From contig CACZLA010000004.1 of NCBI GenBank assembly GCA_902781895.1, positions 1-64,000 on the forward strand: a stretch of DNA of 64,000 bases, written 5' to 3'. The translations under genes were made by a program, and so were the position numbers. Of this stretch, positions 52,485-61,410 are shown piece by piece. Below the pieces are notes generated by a model. The model ran no database searches, had not been told where the DNA came from, and was given only the letters and a program-made list of their open reading frames with translations. Source of the stretch: an uncultured Lachnospiraceae bacterium (lineage in GTDB: Bacteria > Bacillota > Clostridia > Lachnospirales > Lachnospiraceae). The stretch's first letter is position 1. Every line of letters starts with the position of its first letter.

Positions 52485-54324
52485 ATTCTAATAAACATTC
52501 GGTTTCGTTGTAACGTTCATCGGATTCCTGAGCGTTTAACACCACGGATATCATTCGATGATTTTTTCTTTTGGCTGTACTGACGTAGCAGTTTCCGGCT
52601 AACGGTGTTGTTCCCGTTTTAAAACCGTCCAGACCTTTAACTGTATTATTTCTTAGCAGGGCACTTGTATTTTGATAATCTCTGCCCTGAAATGATACCT
52701 GTTTCATGGATGTGTAGTATAGTATCTGAGGATAATCCCTTATGATGTTTGAACATATTATCGCCAGATCCCGGGCACTTGCCGATGTTCCGGGATTTAT
52801 TCCTATAACATCCTTAAAATCACATGTCAGATTCATATTTTTTGCTTCTTCATTCATTATCTCAACAAAGCTTTCCTGAGACTTAAAGAAATGCTTCACA
52901 AGAGCAACAGTAGCAGCACATGAAGAAGAAACAAGTGACAGACTGAGCAACACTTCGGCAGGGCAGCTGTCTCCCTTTTTCATATATTCTCCGCCGGAAT
53001 ACTGAGGACTGCCTGAGATAAGAGCAGTTTCCTCGTCGATGGTTACGGATTCCTTTAAATGCTTATTGTTTGAAAAGATATATTTCATAAGCACGTAGGC
53101 CGTCATCATCTTTGTGATACTGCCTATGGAACGCGGTTTATCGGCGTTACGCTCATACAGTATATTTCCCGTATCATGATCCATCAGGAGAAATGAAATA
53201 TCCTCCCGCCATAGGCTGAGGGTATTCAGATCATTGATAAACTGTTCTTTATCTATCTGCTTGAAATAAATAAGCTTGCCGAACTCAACTCTTTTTCTTT
53301 TTGTGGCTTCGGAGCTGTCCAGTGGGCGTTCAAACTCGGTAAGTACAGGGTCTGACGCAGATCTCAGATCCGTTGCTGTTTTCAGAATTTCAAGAACTTT
53401 TGGATAATCATTATTTAATTCCATCCAAAGATATTCAAGCTGCATGGTAAGATCGCCTATGGATCTGCCGGTGCTTTTTGCATAATCAAGAAGGCCTTTC
53501 TTTCTTACCCCCATCGTCCACTGGGCAAGACCGTAGCCTGCTACATCCTTTGCAAAATTTTCATAGGTGCCGTTATCTACGGCTTCTGTATACTCCGGGC
53601 TTGAGAATCCGAGAATTGGCTGATAGTAGTATTCAAGTACATTGGACTGTAACCCTGATTCTGCGTAAAGGTTGCCCATGAGTCCGGCTGTTCCATAGGG
53701 ATTATCCAGCTTTTCCATAAAGAAATCCCAAATGTCCTTTTCTCGTTTATCATCAAAATGTACCAGCTTTTTCTTTTTTGCGGGAATTCCGTATTTTTCC
53801 TCAAAATATTCTTCGAGACACAGTCTATGTGATTTAATATATTTTGCAACCCGTTTTCCCACATAGCGAAAGTGCCAGGGTTCGTATCTTACGCCGGTAT
53901 AGGATTCCTTGTCCTCCGGATATCGCAGGATAAATCCAAATTCATCACAATGCTCGGCTATCCAGTCGAGAGGAAGCATATTGGTTTCATCCGGTACTGC
54001 ACCTGAATAATCCAGATCAACAGCAAGTCCGGTTTCGTGCTCGCTGTATCCGGCTTTATTCGAATAACCCTCCCTTGCGGCGTGGTAGATCCTGTCCTGC
54101 TCGTCTTTACTTCGATAAGCACTGTTGATCTTAAATTTTTCATATCCGGTCTGCTTGGCGGCTTTGATCATGGAAACCAGAGCATTTGCTGCGGTTTTGT
54201 TCATAAGAAAGCTTTCGTTTGCAAGCTCAAAGCATCTGCCGGAAATATCTTTTAACGGTATTAATGGTTCCGGATCAAAGTCCTCCGGAATCGGAGTATA
54301 ATAATTTACCAGTATTATATTCAT
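52453..54324 (-). CDS. VanY carboxypeptidase-lysozyme-PBP5-like triple fusion
   Basis: Three peptidoglycan-active regions are joined. Residues ~1-185 are a VanY-type metallopeptidase (SEHETGLAVDLD and EPWHFRYVG). Residues ~190-360 resemble phage-tail lysozyme domains (NPYGTAGLMGNLYAESGL, GYGLAQWT). Residues ~365-615 are a serine D,D-peptidase of PBP5 type, with SITK in RSIGSITKMM, SSC where SxN is usual, and KTG in GFKTGTTPLAG. SxC in place of SxN recalls the Streptomyces K15 transpeptidase. No signal peptide or membrane helix is found at the N-terminus, although all substrates lie outside. A palindrome overlaps its likely promoter. It leads a three-gene overlapping operon. Confidence 0.83.
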   Translation of the reverse strand: MNIILVNYYTPIPEDFDPEPLIPLKDISGRCFELANESFLMNKTAANALVSMIKAAKQTGYEKFKINSAYRSKDEQDRIYHAAREGYSNKAGYSEHETGLAVDLDYSGAVPDETNMLPLDWIAEHCDEFGFILRYPEDKESYTGVRYEPWHFRYVGKRVAKYIKSHRLCLEEYFEEKYGIPAKKKKLVHFDDKREKDIWDFFMEKLDNPYGTAGLMGNLYAESGLQSNVLEYYYQPILGFSSPEYTEAVDNGTYENFAKDVAGYGLAQWTMGVRKKGLLDYAKSTGRSIGDLTMQLEYLWMELNNDYPKVLEILKTATDLRSASDPVLTEFERPLDSSEATKRKRVEFGKLIYFKQIDKEQFINDLNTLSLWREDISFLLMDHDTGNILYERNADKPRSIGSITKMMTAYVLMKYIFSNNKHLKESVTIDEETALISGSPQYSGGEYMKKGDSCPAEVLLSLSLVSSSCAATVALVKHFFKSQESFVEIMNEEAKNMNLTCDFKDVIGINPGTSASARDLAIICSNIIRDYPQILYYTSMKQVSFQGRDYQNTSALLRNNTVKGLDGFKTGTTPLAGNCYVSTAKRKNHRMISVVLNAQESDERYNETECLLEYGLARSDEEI

Positions 54325-54357
54325 AATTGTTTTGTCTTTCTTTTTTTGTACAAATTT

Positions 54358-54377
54358 ATGACATTTATGTCATTATA
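54358..54377 (-). promoter_or_regulatory. Palindromic operator candidate next to the -10 box of the wall-enzyme operon
   Basis: ATGACATTTATGTCAT (54358-54373) is a 16-base inverted repeat with 7-base arms. On the minus strand TATAAT (54377-54372) adjoins it, with only a weak -35. This is the layout expected of a dimeric repressor covering the transcription start. Confidence 0.5.
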
Positions 54378-54424
54378 CTATAATTTATCTCTTTTTTAAA
54401 CGACTTTTAAGTTGGCATTTATGC

Positions 54425-54453
54425 TTGCGAAAACATACGTAAATCCCTATAAT
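54425..54453 (+). promoter_or_regulatory. Promoter for the superoxide reductase gene
   Basis: TTGCGA (54425-54430), 17-base spacer and perfect TATAAT (54448-54453), 60 bases before the start. Confidence 0.65.
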
Positions 54454-54513
54454 ATTAAGTGTGTAATTTGTTGTAAATGACACGGAAATTATTATAGTTT
54501 GGGAGGTATAAAT

Positions 54514-54888
54514 ATGAAGGTATTTAAGTGTACAAAATGTGGGAATATGATTTCTTATCTTAATAAGGATGCATGTGATGTAAAGTGCTGTGGTGAGGCT
54601 ATGGTTGAGGTGGTTCCGAATACTACTGACGCAGCCGGCGAGAAGCATGTTCCTGTTATTGAGATAGATGGAAATACCGTAACCGTAAAGGTTGGTTCAG
54701 TTGAACATCCGATGATGGAAGAGCATTCAATACAGTGGATAGTACTTGAGACTGAGCAGGGTAGACAGCGTAAGATTCTTAAGCCGGGTGAAAAGCCTGT
54801 GGCTGTTTTTGCACTGGCAGAGGGGGATAAGGCAGTTGAAGCATATGAGTATTGTAATCTTCATGGACTTTGGAAGGCTGAAGCATGA
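54514..54888 (+). CDS. Desulfoferrodoxin (superoxide reductase)
   Basis: A 124-residue iron protein that reduces superoxide to hydrogen peroxide in anaerobes. The desulforedoxin-type N-terminus has CTKCGNM and KCCGEAM, whose four Cys bind iron. The superoxide-reducing centre uses His and Cys residues in EKHVPVIE, EHPMMEEHSIQW and EYCNLHGLW. GGGAGGT precedes the ATG at 54514; the five extra residues of the longest frame are not supported. Its stop overlaps the next start as ATGA, so it is co-translated with the DUF5662-like gene. Confidence 0.95.
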   Translation: MKVFKCTKCGNMISYLNKDACDVKCCGEAMVEVVPNTTDAAGEKHVPVIEIDGNTVTVKVGSVEHPMMEEHSIQWIVLETEQGRQRKILKPGEKPVAVFALAEGDKAVEAYEYCNLHGLWKAEA

Positions 54889-55739
54889 GGATAAAAAGCA
54901 GTTTGAAAAACAAGGCTAATGGAATAAAAGAAAAAAACTGGTATAAGCATCTTGCCACTATCAATGAGCATAAAATAGAAGTAGGAAAGAACTGCTTCAG
55001 GTGCGGACTTTATAAGCAGGGCATACTGCATGATCTGTCCAAGTATTCATGGACAGAGTTTTCGGTTGGAGCAAAGTATTACCAGGGAAACAGAAGTCCG
55101 AATGAGGCGGAGAGAGAGGATATAGGTTATACCTCCTCCTGGCTTCATCATAAGGGCAGAAACAAACACCATCTGGAATACTGGCTTGATTATGATCTTG
55201 ATAAAAGAGACGGCAGTGTTACAGGAATGAAGATGCCGGATAATTATATTGTTGAAATGTTCTGTGACAGGGTTGCTGCAAGCAAGATATATCGCAGGGA
55301 AAATTATACTGACAGCTCCGCTCTTGAATATTATACAAATGGAAAAAGCAAGAATATACTTCATCCATACACAAGGCAGAAGATAGAGAGACTTCTGAAT
55401 CTGCTTGCTGAGCGCGGTGAGGACGAGGCTTTTGATTATGCGAAAAGATATGTAGAAGGCTACAAAAAATATCAGAAGAGACAGAAGTATAAGGATAAGC
55501 TTAAGAAAAAGTATAATAAAAAGCTTGATGACAAGATGGAAAAGAAACGGGAGAAGTTTGAGGAAAAGTATCTTCCGGATGAAAAAGACAGGCTGGCTCT
55601 GGAAAGATATGAGCGTAAGCAGAAAAAGAAGTACAAAAAGAAGGCTGACAAAAAATACTCAAAAAGAGAAAAGAAGGATGTCAGAAATCTGAAGAAAGAG
55701 AAATATAAAGAACAGCAGAAAAAAGACTCGGAAGCATAA
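54885..55739 (+). CDS. DUF5662-like protein with highly charged C-terminal tail
   Basis: Residues ~20-190 resemble the DUF5662 family from memory (WYKHLATINEHKIEVGKNCF, LHDLSKYSWTEF, LHHKGRNKHHLEYW). The many His and Asp residues could form a metal site of HD-like type. Residues ~195-284 are almost entirely Lys, Glu, Asp, Tyr and Arg, predicted to be a long charged helix. No function is established. The overlap with the superoxide reductase stop suggests a shared role, perhaps in oxygen or iron stress, which is inference. dnaE follows after 30 bases. Confidence 0.7.
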   Translation: MRIKSSLKNKANGIKEKNWYKHLATINEHKIEVGKNCFRCGLYKQGILHDLSKYSWTEFSVGAKYYQGNRSPNEAEREDIGYTSSWLHHKGRNKHHLEYWLDYDLDKRDGSVTGMKMPDNYIVEMFCDRVAASKIYRRENYTDSSALEYYTNGKSKNILHPYTRQKIERLLNLLAERGEDEAFDYAKRYVEGYKKYQKRQKYKDKLKKKYNKKLDDKMEKKREKFEEKYLPDEKDRLALERYERKQKKKYKKKADKKYSKREKKDVRNLKKEKYKEQQKKDSEA

Positions 55740-55769
55740 GATGCTTCGAAAGAAAGGAAGCAGCAGGAA

Positions 55770-58700
55770 GTGGCATTCACACATTTACATGTGCATACTG
55801 TATACAGTCTTCTTGACGGTTTTGCAAAGATACCGGATCTGGTATCAAGAGCAAAGGAGCTGGGCTTTGACAGCCTTGCCATAACCGATCACGGAGTTAT
55901 GTACGGTGTTATCGAATTTTATAAGGAATGTAAAAAGCAGGGGATAAAGCCTATCCTCGGATGTGAAGTATATGTGGCTCCCGGAAGCAGATTCGACAGG
56001 GAGACCGGAACTAACGATGAGAGATATTATCACCTGATCCTTCTTGCTGAAAATGAAACCGGATATAAGAATCTTACAAAGATCGTATCACAGGGATTTA
56101 CGGAAGGATTCTATTATAAGCCAAGAGTAGACAGAGAGCTCCTTGAGAAATATCATGAGGGGCTTATCTGTCTTTCTGCATGTTTACAGGGAGAGGTTGC
56201 ATTTTACCTCAGAAGAAGACTTTATGATGAAGCAAAGAAAGCCGCTCTCTGGCATCTTGAAACCTTTGGGCAGGGAAACTATTTCCTGGAGCTGCAGGAT
56301 CACGGCCTTTCGGATGATGTTACGGTAAATAACGATCTTCTTCGTATGTCCCAGGAAACGGGAATAGAGCTTGTCTGTACAAATGACTCACATTATGTCA
56401 GAGCTGAGGACTGGGAAGCTCATGACATACTCCTCTGTATGCAGACCGGAACAACCGTGGATGATGAGAACCGTATGCGTTATGAGGGCGGGCAGTATTA
56501 TCTGAAGTCAGAGGAGGAGATGGCACAGCTTTTCCCTTATGCAAAGCAGGCTCTTGAGAATACACATAAGATTGCCGAAAGGTGTAATGTTGAGATAGTA
56601 TTCGGAGAGCAGAAGCTTCCGAAGTATGATGTTCCCGAGGAGTATGAGGATGCGTATTCTTATCTGAAGGATCTTTGTGAGAAGGGACTGGCAGAGCGTT
56701 ATGAAAATGTAACTCCCGAGCTTAAAGAACGTCTTGAATACGAGCTGGGGGTCATCAGGGATATGGGTTTTGTGGACTATTTCCTGATTGTCTGGGATTA
56801 TGTAAACTACGCAAAGAATAATGGAATCAGTGTTGGACCGGGCAGAGGTTCGGCTGCGGGAAGTATAGTTTCATATGCACTGAAGATAACAAATATCGAT
56901 CCTATAAGATACAGCCTTATCTTTGAGAGATTTTTGAATCCCGAAAGAGTAAGCATGCCCGATATAGATATTGATTTTGCCCCGGAAGGCCGTCAGGATA
57001 TGATACGTTATGTATCACAGAAGTACGGTCCCGAGAAGGTGGTACAGATCATTTCCTTCGGAACCCTTGCGGCAAGGAATGCCATCAGAAATGTGGGCCG
57101 TGTTCTGAATGTAAACAGAGGTCTTGTGGATGTGGTGGCTAAGTCCGTTCCCGGAGGTGCAAAGCCCATGACTCTCACAGAAGCCCTGAAGGAGAGTCCG
57201 GACTTTATAAAACTTTATAATGAAAATGCAGAAGTAAAATATATGGTGGATATGGCGAAGGCACTTGAAGGTGTTCCCAGTCATCCATCACAGCATGCGG
57301 CGGGAGTCGTTATCGGCCGGGATCCCATCGTTGAGTATGTTCCCCTTTGCAAGAACAGCTCGGAGTCTTCTGTTTCAACTCAGTTTGAAAAGGATACTCT
57401 GGAACAGCTTGGACTTCTGAAAATGGATTTCCTGGGACTAAGAAATCTTACTGTCATAGCCGATGCCCTTGAGAGCATAAAAAACAGAACAGGTATAGAG
57501 ATAGATATTGATAATATTCCTCTGGATGATCCGAAGGTATTCGAACTCATTTCCTCAGGTGAATGTGCCGGTGTTTTCCAGTTGGAGAGCGGCGGAATGC
57601 AGAACTTCATGAAGAGGCTGAAACCTGCCACCATAGAGGATATAGTTGCCGGTATATCTCTTTACAGACCGGGTCCGATGGATTTTATTCCCCAGTACAT
57701 AAAGGGAAAGAATAATTCTGATTCCATAGTATATGATACACCTGAGCTGAGACCTATCCTGGAAAATACATACGGCTGTATTGTTTATCAGGAACAGGTT
57801 ATGCAGATAGTTATGTCTCTTGCAGGCTACAGCATGGGTAAGTCCGATGAGGTTCGTCGTGCCATGGCAAAAAAGAAGGCCAGTGTCATGGAAAAGGAAC
57901 GTGAGAACTTCGTTTACGGAAACGAGGAGCTGGGCGTTCCGGGCTGTATAAAGAATGGCATAAGTGAAGAGGTGGCAAATAAGATTTATGATGAGATGAC
58001 GGATTTTGCCAGCTATGCATTTAATAAGTCTCATGCGGCGGCTTATTGTATAGTCACATATCAGACTGCCTATCTGAAGACATATTATCCTCTTGATTTT
58101 ATGGCTGCCCTTCTTACCTCCGTCAGAGATAAGTCCACAAAGCTTGCAAGCTATATAGAGGCTGTAAAGCGTATGGGAATAAAGGTTCTTCCTCCTGATA
58201 TTAATGAGGGCTACGGAAAATTTACCGTTGCAGGTGATGCCATAAGATATGGTATGTCGGCCATCAAGTCCATTGGAGACAGTGTGGTTGATGTTGTTCT
58301 TGAGGAAAGAGAGAAGAACGGGAAGTTCAAGGATCTGAAGGATTATATAACCCGAATGTCGGGAAAAGAAGCTAACAAGCGTACCATAGAAAGCTTTATC
58401 ATGGCGGGTGCATTTGACTGCTTCGGAAAAAACAGACGACAGATGATGATGGCATTTCCGGAGATATCAGGAAGTGTTGCAAACGAAAAAAAGAAAAATG
58501 CTACCGGACAGATGTCCCTTATGGATTTTATGGGGGAGGAAAATAAGGAGGCATTTGATGTGGAATATGCAGATGTGCCGGAATTCGCAGAGGATATAAT
58601 TCTCGGCGGAGAAAAGCAGATGCTGGGTCTCTACATTAGCGGACATCCTCTTGACGGAGTCAGAGAGTTTCTTGAAAAGACAACGGATATTACATCCCTT

Positions 58701-59252
58701 GATTTTGAAATAGAAGAAGAGACCGGAACTGCAAATGTAATAGACGGAAGAACATATACATTCGGAGGCCTGATAGAAAGTATCACCAAAAGGATAACCA
58801 GAAAGAATGAAAACATGGCTATCATAAAGGTTGAGGATTTCTACGGAACAGTTGAGGTTCTGGTGTTTCCGAATGCATATGAGAGGTTCAGAACACTGCT
58901 GGAGGAAAATGCTCCCATCATAATAAAGGGCAGGGCACAGGTATCGGAAACCGAGAGTAAGCTTATTGCATCGGAAATCATTTCCATGACGGAAATGGTT
59001 GAGAAAAATAAAGCTGAGAAGATGCAGGTCTGGATACTCTTTGAGGACTCGGAGGCATTTGAAAAGGGTAAACAGGATCTGAGCAGTCTCCTGAAAGAGA
59101 GGAAGGGCCATACACCTGTTTATGTACAACTTAAAAAAGAGAAAAAGGCTGTAAGGGTTCTGCCATCAGTGGATCTCGGTGCCGGGGTTCAGGCTGCACT
59201 GGAACTGTCCTACGGTAAGGACAGAGTTATAGTCAGAGAAACTAAGGGATGA
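55770..59252 (+). CDS. dnaE: DNA polymerase III subunit alpha, DnaE type
   Basis: The 1,160-residue replicative polymerase subunit. The PHP domain starts at THLHVHTVYSLLDG. The palm has PDIDIDFAPEGR, carrying the catalytic aspartates, and GPGRGSAAGSIVSY. A helix-hairpin-helix and an OB-fold (IIKGRAQVSETESK) follow. Length is normal for DnaE1 of Clostridia, which normally work alongside PolC. The start codon is GTG with GGAAG upstream. It lies 30 bases after the DUF5662-like gene, perhaps co-transcribed, and is followed by the methyltransferase gene. Confidence 0.95.
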   Translation: MAFTHLHVHTVYSLLDGFAKIPDLVSRAKELGFDSLAITDHGVMYGVIEFYKECKKQGIKPILGCEVYVAPGSRFDRETGTNDERYYHLILLAENETGYKNLTKIVSQGFTEGFYYKPRVDRELLEKYHEGLICLSACLQGEVAFYLRRRLYDEAKKAALWHLETFGQGNYFLELQDHGLSDDVTVNNDLLRMSQETGIELVCTNDSHYVRAEDWEAHDILLCMQTGTTVDDENRMRYEGGQYYLKSEEEMAQLFPYAKQALENTHKIAERCNVEIVFGEQKLPKYDVPEEYEDAYSYLKDLCEKGLAERYENVTPELKERLEYELGVIRDMGFVDYFLIVWDYVNYAKNNGISVGPGRGSAAGSIVSYALKITNIDPIRYSLIFERFLNPERVSMPDIDIDFAPEGRQDMIRYVSQKYGPEKVVQIISFGTLAARNAIRNVGRVLNVNRGLVDVVAKSVPGGAKPMTLTEALKESPDFIKLYNENAEVKYMVDMAKALEGVPSHPSQHAAGVVIGRDPIVEYVPLCKNSSESSVSTQFEKDTLEQLGLLKMDFLGLRNLTVIADALESIKNRTGIEIDIDNIPLDDPKVFELISSGECAGVFQLESGGMQNFMKRLKPATIEDIVAGISLYRPGPMDFIPQYIKGKNNSDSIVYDTPELRPILENTYGCIVYQEQVMQIVMSLAGYSMGKSDEVRRAMAKKKASVMEKERENFVYGNEELGVPGCIKNGISEEVANKIYDEMTDFASYAFNKSHAAAYCIVTYQTAYLKTYYPLDFMAALLTSVRDKSTKLASYIEAVKRMGIKVLPPDINEGYGKFTVAGDAIRYGMSAIKSIGDSVVDVVLEEREKNGKFKDLKDYITRMSGKEANKRTIESFIMAGAFDCFGKNRRQMMMAFPEISGSVANEKKKNATGQMSLMDFMGEENKEAFDVEYADVPEFAEDIILGGEKQMLGLYISGHPLDGVREFLEKTTDITSLDFEIEEETGTANVIDGRTYTFGGLIESITKRITRKNENMAIIKVEDFYGTVEVLVFPNAYERFRTLLEENAPIIIKGRAQVSETESKLIASEIISMTEMVEKNKAEKMQVWILFEDSEAFEKGKQDLSSLLKERKGHTPVYVQLKKEKKAVRVLPSVDLGAGVQAALELSYGKDRVIVRETKG

Positions 59253-59283
59253 AAGTAATATAAGAAATCGTGAGGATCTGAGC

Positions 59284-60102
59284 ATGGAGAATATAATATC
59301 ACTTAGTAACGGAAAAGTTAAAACTGTTGTTAGACTTCAGAGTGGTCCGAAGGAGAGAAAGTATCTTGGCAGATATGTTGTTGAGGGGCCGAGAATGGTT
59401 TCGGAAATACCAGGCCAGGATATGGACAGTCTTTTTATGACCCAGCAGTTTTTACATGATAATTATAAAGTGGATCAGAGGATAAGCAATCTCATAGAGA
59501 GGGCTGAATTAAGAGGTAGATGTTATACGGTATCCGATCAGATACTCCGTAAGATGTGTACCACAAAGAATCCTCAGGGGGTTCTGGCGACGGTTACAAC
59601 AAAGGAATATACGGTGGATGATATTCTAAACAGTCCGAAAAAGACTCCGTTTATACTTGTGGTTGAAAGACTTCAGGATCCCGGAAATATGGGTACCATC
59701 ATCAGGACAGCCGAGGCTGCGGGAGTGACGGGAATCCTTGTGAGCTATGATTCTGCCGACATCTACAGCCCGAAGGTTGTAAGAGCTACTATGGGGTCCT
59801 TATTCAGGATGAAGATAGCGACTACATTTGATCTGATAGGTGATATTGCAAAGATAAAAGGTGCAGGAATTAAAACCTTTGGCATGCACCTGGAGGGAGA
59901 TTCAATCTACAGGACAGACTTTACGGGACCTGTAGCCTTCCTTATCGGAAATGAGGGGGCGGGTCTTTCGGATGCAGTAAGCCGACAAGTTGACGGTCTG
60001 CTGGCTATACCTATGCATGGTGAGGTTGAGAGTCTGAATGCGGCAACCTCGGCTACGGTTATAGCCTATGAGACCATGAGACAGAGAGGAATGTATATTT
60101 AA
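59284..60102 (+). CDS. TrmH-family (SpoU) RNA 2'-O-methyltransferase
   Basis: A 272-residue knotted methyltransferase acting on rRNA or tRNA ribose. The N-terminal substrate-binding domain is followed by the SpoU motifs: ERLQDPGNMGTIIRTAEAAG, FLIGNEGAGLS and IPMHGEVESLNAATSATV. The target nucleotide is unknown; homologues are often called RlmB-like. GAGGATCTGAGC precedes the ATG, 31 bases after dnaE, suggesting co-transcription. Confidence 0.93.
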   Translation: MENIISLSNGKVKTVVRLQSGPKERKYLGRYVVEGPRMVSEIPGQDMDSLFMTQQFLHDNYKVDQRISNLIERAELRGRCYTVSDQILRKMCTTKNPQGVLATVTTKEYTVDDILNSPKKTPFILVVERLQDPGNMGTIIRTAEAAGVTGILVSYDSADIYSPKVVRATMGSLFRMKIATTFDLIGDIAKIKGAGIKTFGMHLEGDSIYRTDFTGPVAFLIGNEGAGLSDAVSRQVDGLLAIPMHGEVESLNAATSATVIAYETMRQRGMYI

Positions 60103-60130
60103 GTAATATATAGCGTTTATGGATGCATAA

Positions 60131-60164
60131 CAGTCAGGATATATGTATAGCAGTCAGGATATAT
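60131..60164 (+). repeat. Two 14-bp direct repeats upstream of the dapA promoter
   Basis: CAGTCAGGATATAT occurs at 60131-60144 and 60151-60164, 20 bases apart start to start, which is about two helical turns. The second copy ends six bases before the -35 box, a position suited to a DNA-binding regulator. Confidence 0.6.
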
Positions 60165-60170
60165 TGCTGT

Positions 60171-60200
60171 TTGACATATACACCCTATGAGTGTTATAGT
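60171..60200 (+). promoter_or_regulatory. Sigma-A promoter for the lysine-riboswitch/dapA operon
   Basis: Perfect TTGACA (60171-60176), 18-base spacer and TATAGT (60195-60200), just before the riboswitch aptamer. Confidence 0.65.
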
Positions 60201-60210
60201 AGTTAAGAAT

Positions 60211-60398
60211 GTAGAGGACGCGATGATTATCAGTACCATTTCGGATGAGGCTGGCTCAGAGGAAGATATGGGAAAGGATGATTCGCCGAAGCGGTGATGA
60301 AGGGTCAGGAGGCCTGAGACAGATATATCACCTGCTGGGACCTGGATTAACAGTTCAGGGACTGTCATCTTGTATTCAGGATGGAGTGCTACGGTATA
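60211..60398 (+). promoter_or_regulatory. Lysine riboswitch (L box) upstream of dapA
   Basis: Conserved L-box core segments appear in order: GTAGAGGACGCGA at the 5' end, GGAAAGGATGATTCGCCGAAGC, GCTGGGACCTGG, GGGACTGTCATCTTG and GGATGGAGTGCTACGG at the 3' end. Lysine binding should stabilise the aptamer and allow the downstream terminator to form, shutting off dapA-dapB. The start of lysine and diaminopimelate synthesis right after it fits perfectly. Confidence 0.93.
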
Positions 60399-60409
60399 GA
60401 GATAATTCT

Positions 60410-60444
60410 ATGGACCGAAACCTCCGTTTTGGTCCATTTTCTTT
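60410..60444 (+). terminator. Riboswitch-controlled terminator
   Basis: ATGGACC and GGTCCAT form the stem, extended by AAAC/GTTT, followed by TTTTCTTT. It is the expression platform of the lysine riboswitch. Confidence 0.8.
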
Positions 60445-60496
60445 ATTACTGAAGGACCGGAGATTTTATTTAATTATTTGAAGGAGGATACTATTT

Positions 60497-61384
60497 ATGT
60501 CAATTTTTAAGGGATCGGGTGTTGCACTTGTAACACCATTCACAAAGGATTATGCAGTTGATTATGAAGGGCTGAGAAAGCTGGTTGATTATCATGTAGA
60601 ACATAAGACAGATGCGATCATCGTATGCGGAACCTCAGGTGAGTCTGCAACAATGACTGTTGAAGAACATCTTGAGTGTATCGATGTTGTTGCTGAGCAG
60701 GCAAACGGACGTATACCTGTTATTGCAGGAACAGGTTCAAATGATACCATGACAGCTATCGAGCTTTCAAAGGAAGCAGATAAGTGTGGTGTAGACGGAC
60801 TTCTCATGGTTACACCTTACTATAATAAGTGTACACAGGGCGGACTTTTCAAGCATTATGAGAAGGTGGCTGAGGCTGTTGATACACCTATCATCGTATA
60901 CAATGTTCCAAGCCGTACAGGATGTAACATACTTCCTGCAACAGCAGTTAAGATGGCTAAGGAGATAGAAAATGTAGTTGCCATTAAGGAAGCTTCGGGA
61001 AATATATCACAGGTTGCAGAGCTTGCACATCTGGCTGATGGCTGTATAGACATCTATTCCGGAAATGATGATCAGATACTTCCCCTTCTTTCACTGGGAG
61101 GAATCGGTGTTATCTCAGTTACGGCAAATATCATTCCTGATGATACACATGATCTGTGCCAGAAGTTCTTTGACGGAGATATTCAGGGAGCTCTTGAGCT
61201 TCAGCTGAAGGCTATAGATCTCTGCAAGGCACTTTTCTGTGAGGTTAATCCTATACCTGTTAAGAAGGCTACAGAGCTTATGGGTATGACAAATGGAGTT
61301 GTAAGACTTCCTCTTACTGAGATGGAGCCGCAGAATGCGGATAAGCTTGTTAAGGCTATGAAGGAATACGGGATTGAGTTTTAG
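60497..61384 (+). CDS. dapA: 4-hydroxy-tetrahydrodipicolinate synthase
   Basis: DapA condenses aspartate semialdehyde with pyruvate, the first committed step to diaminopimelate and lysine. Schiff-base Lys lies in VAIKEASGN and the catalytic Tyr in IVYNVPSRTG; VCGTSGESATM matches the substrate loop. Length 295 is normal. AAGGAGG precedes the ATG. It is under the lysine riboswitch and followed by dapB after 26 bases. It also supplies the peptidoglycan cross-linking residue. Confidence 0.97.
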   Translation: MSIFKGSGVALVTPFTKDYAVDYEGLRKLVDYHVEHKTDAIIVCGTSGESATMTVEEHLECIDVVAEQANGRIPVIAGTGSNDTMTAIELSKEADKCGVDGLLMVTPYYNKCTQGGLFKHYEKVAEAVDTPIIVYNVPSRTGCNILPATAVKMAKEIENVVAIKEASGNISQVAELAHLADGCIDIYSGNDDQILPLLSLGGIGVISVTANIIPDDTHDLCQKFFDGDIQGALELQLKAIDLCKALFCEVNPIPVKKATELMGMTNGVVRLPLTEMEPQNADKLVKAMKEYGIEF

Positions 61385-61410
61385 GCGTCGTTTAAATAAG
61401 GAGAAGATGT

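Noticed and set aside
52453..54324. Prophage remnant, because of the phage-tail lysozyme-like domain
   Set aside because: No capsid, tail, integrase or att-like sequences nearby. The domain is fused to bacterial wall peptidases.
60245..60481. A 78-codon open frame in front of dapA
   Set aside because: It lies over the lysine riboswitch and its terminator and has no ribosome site.
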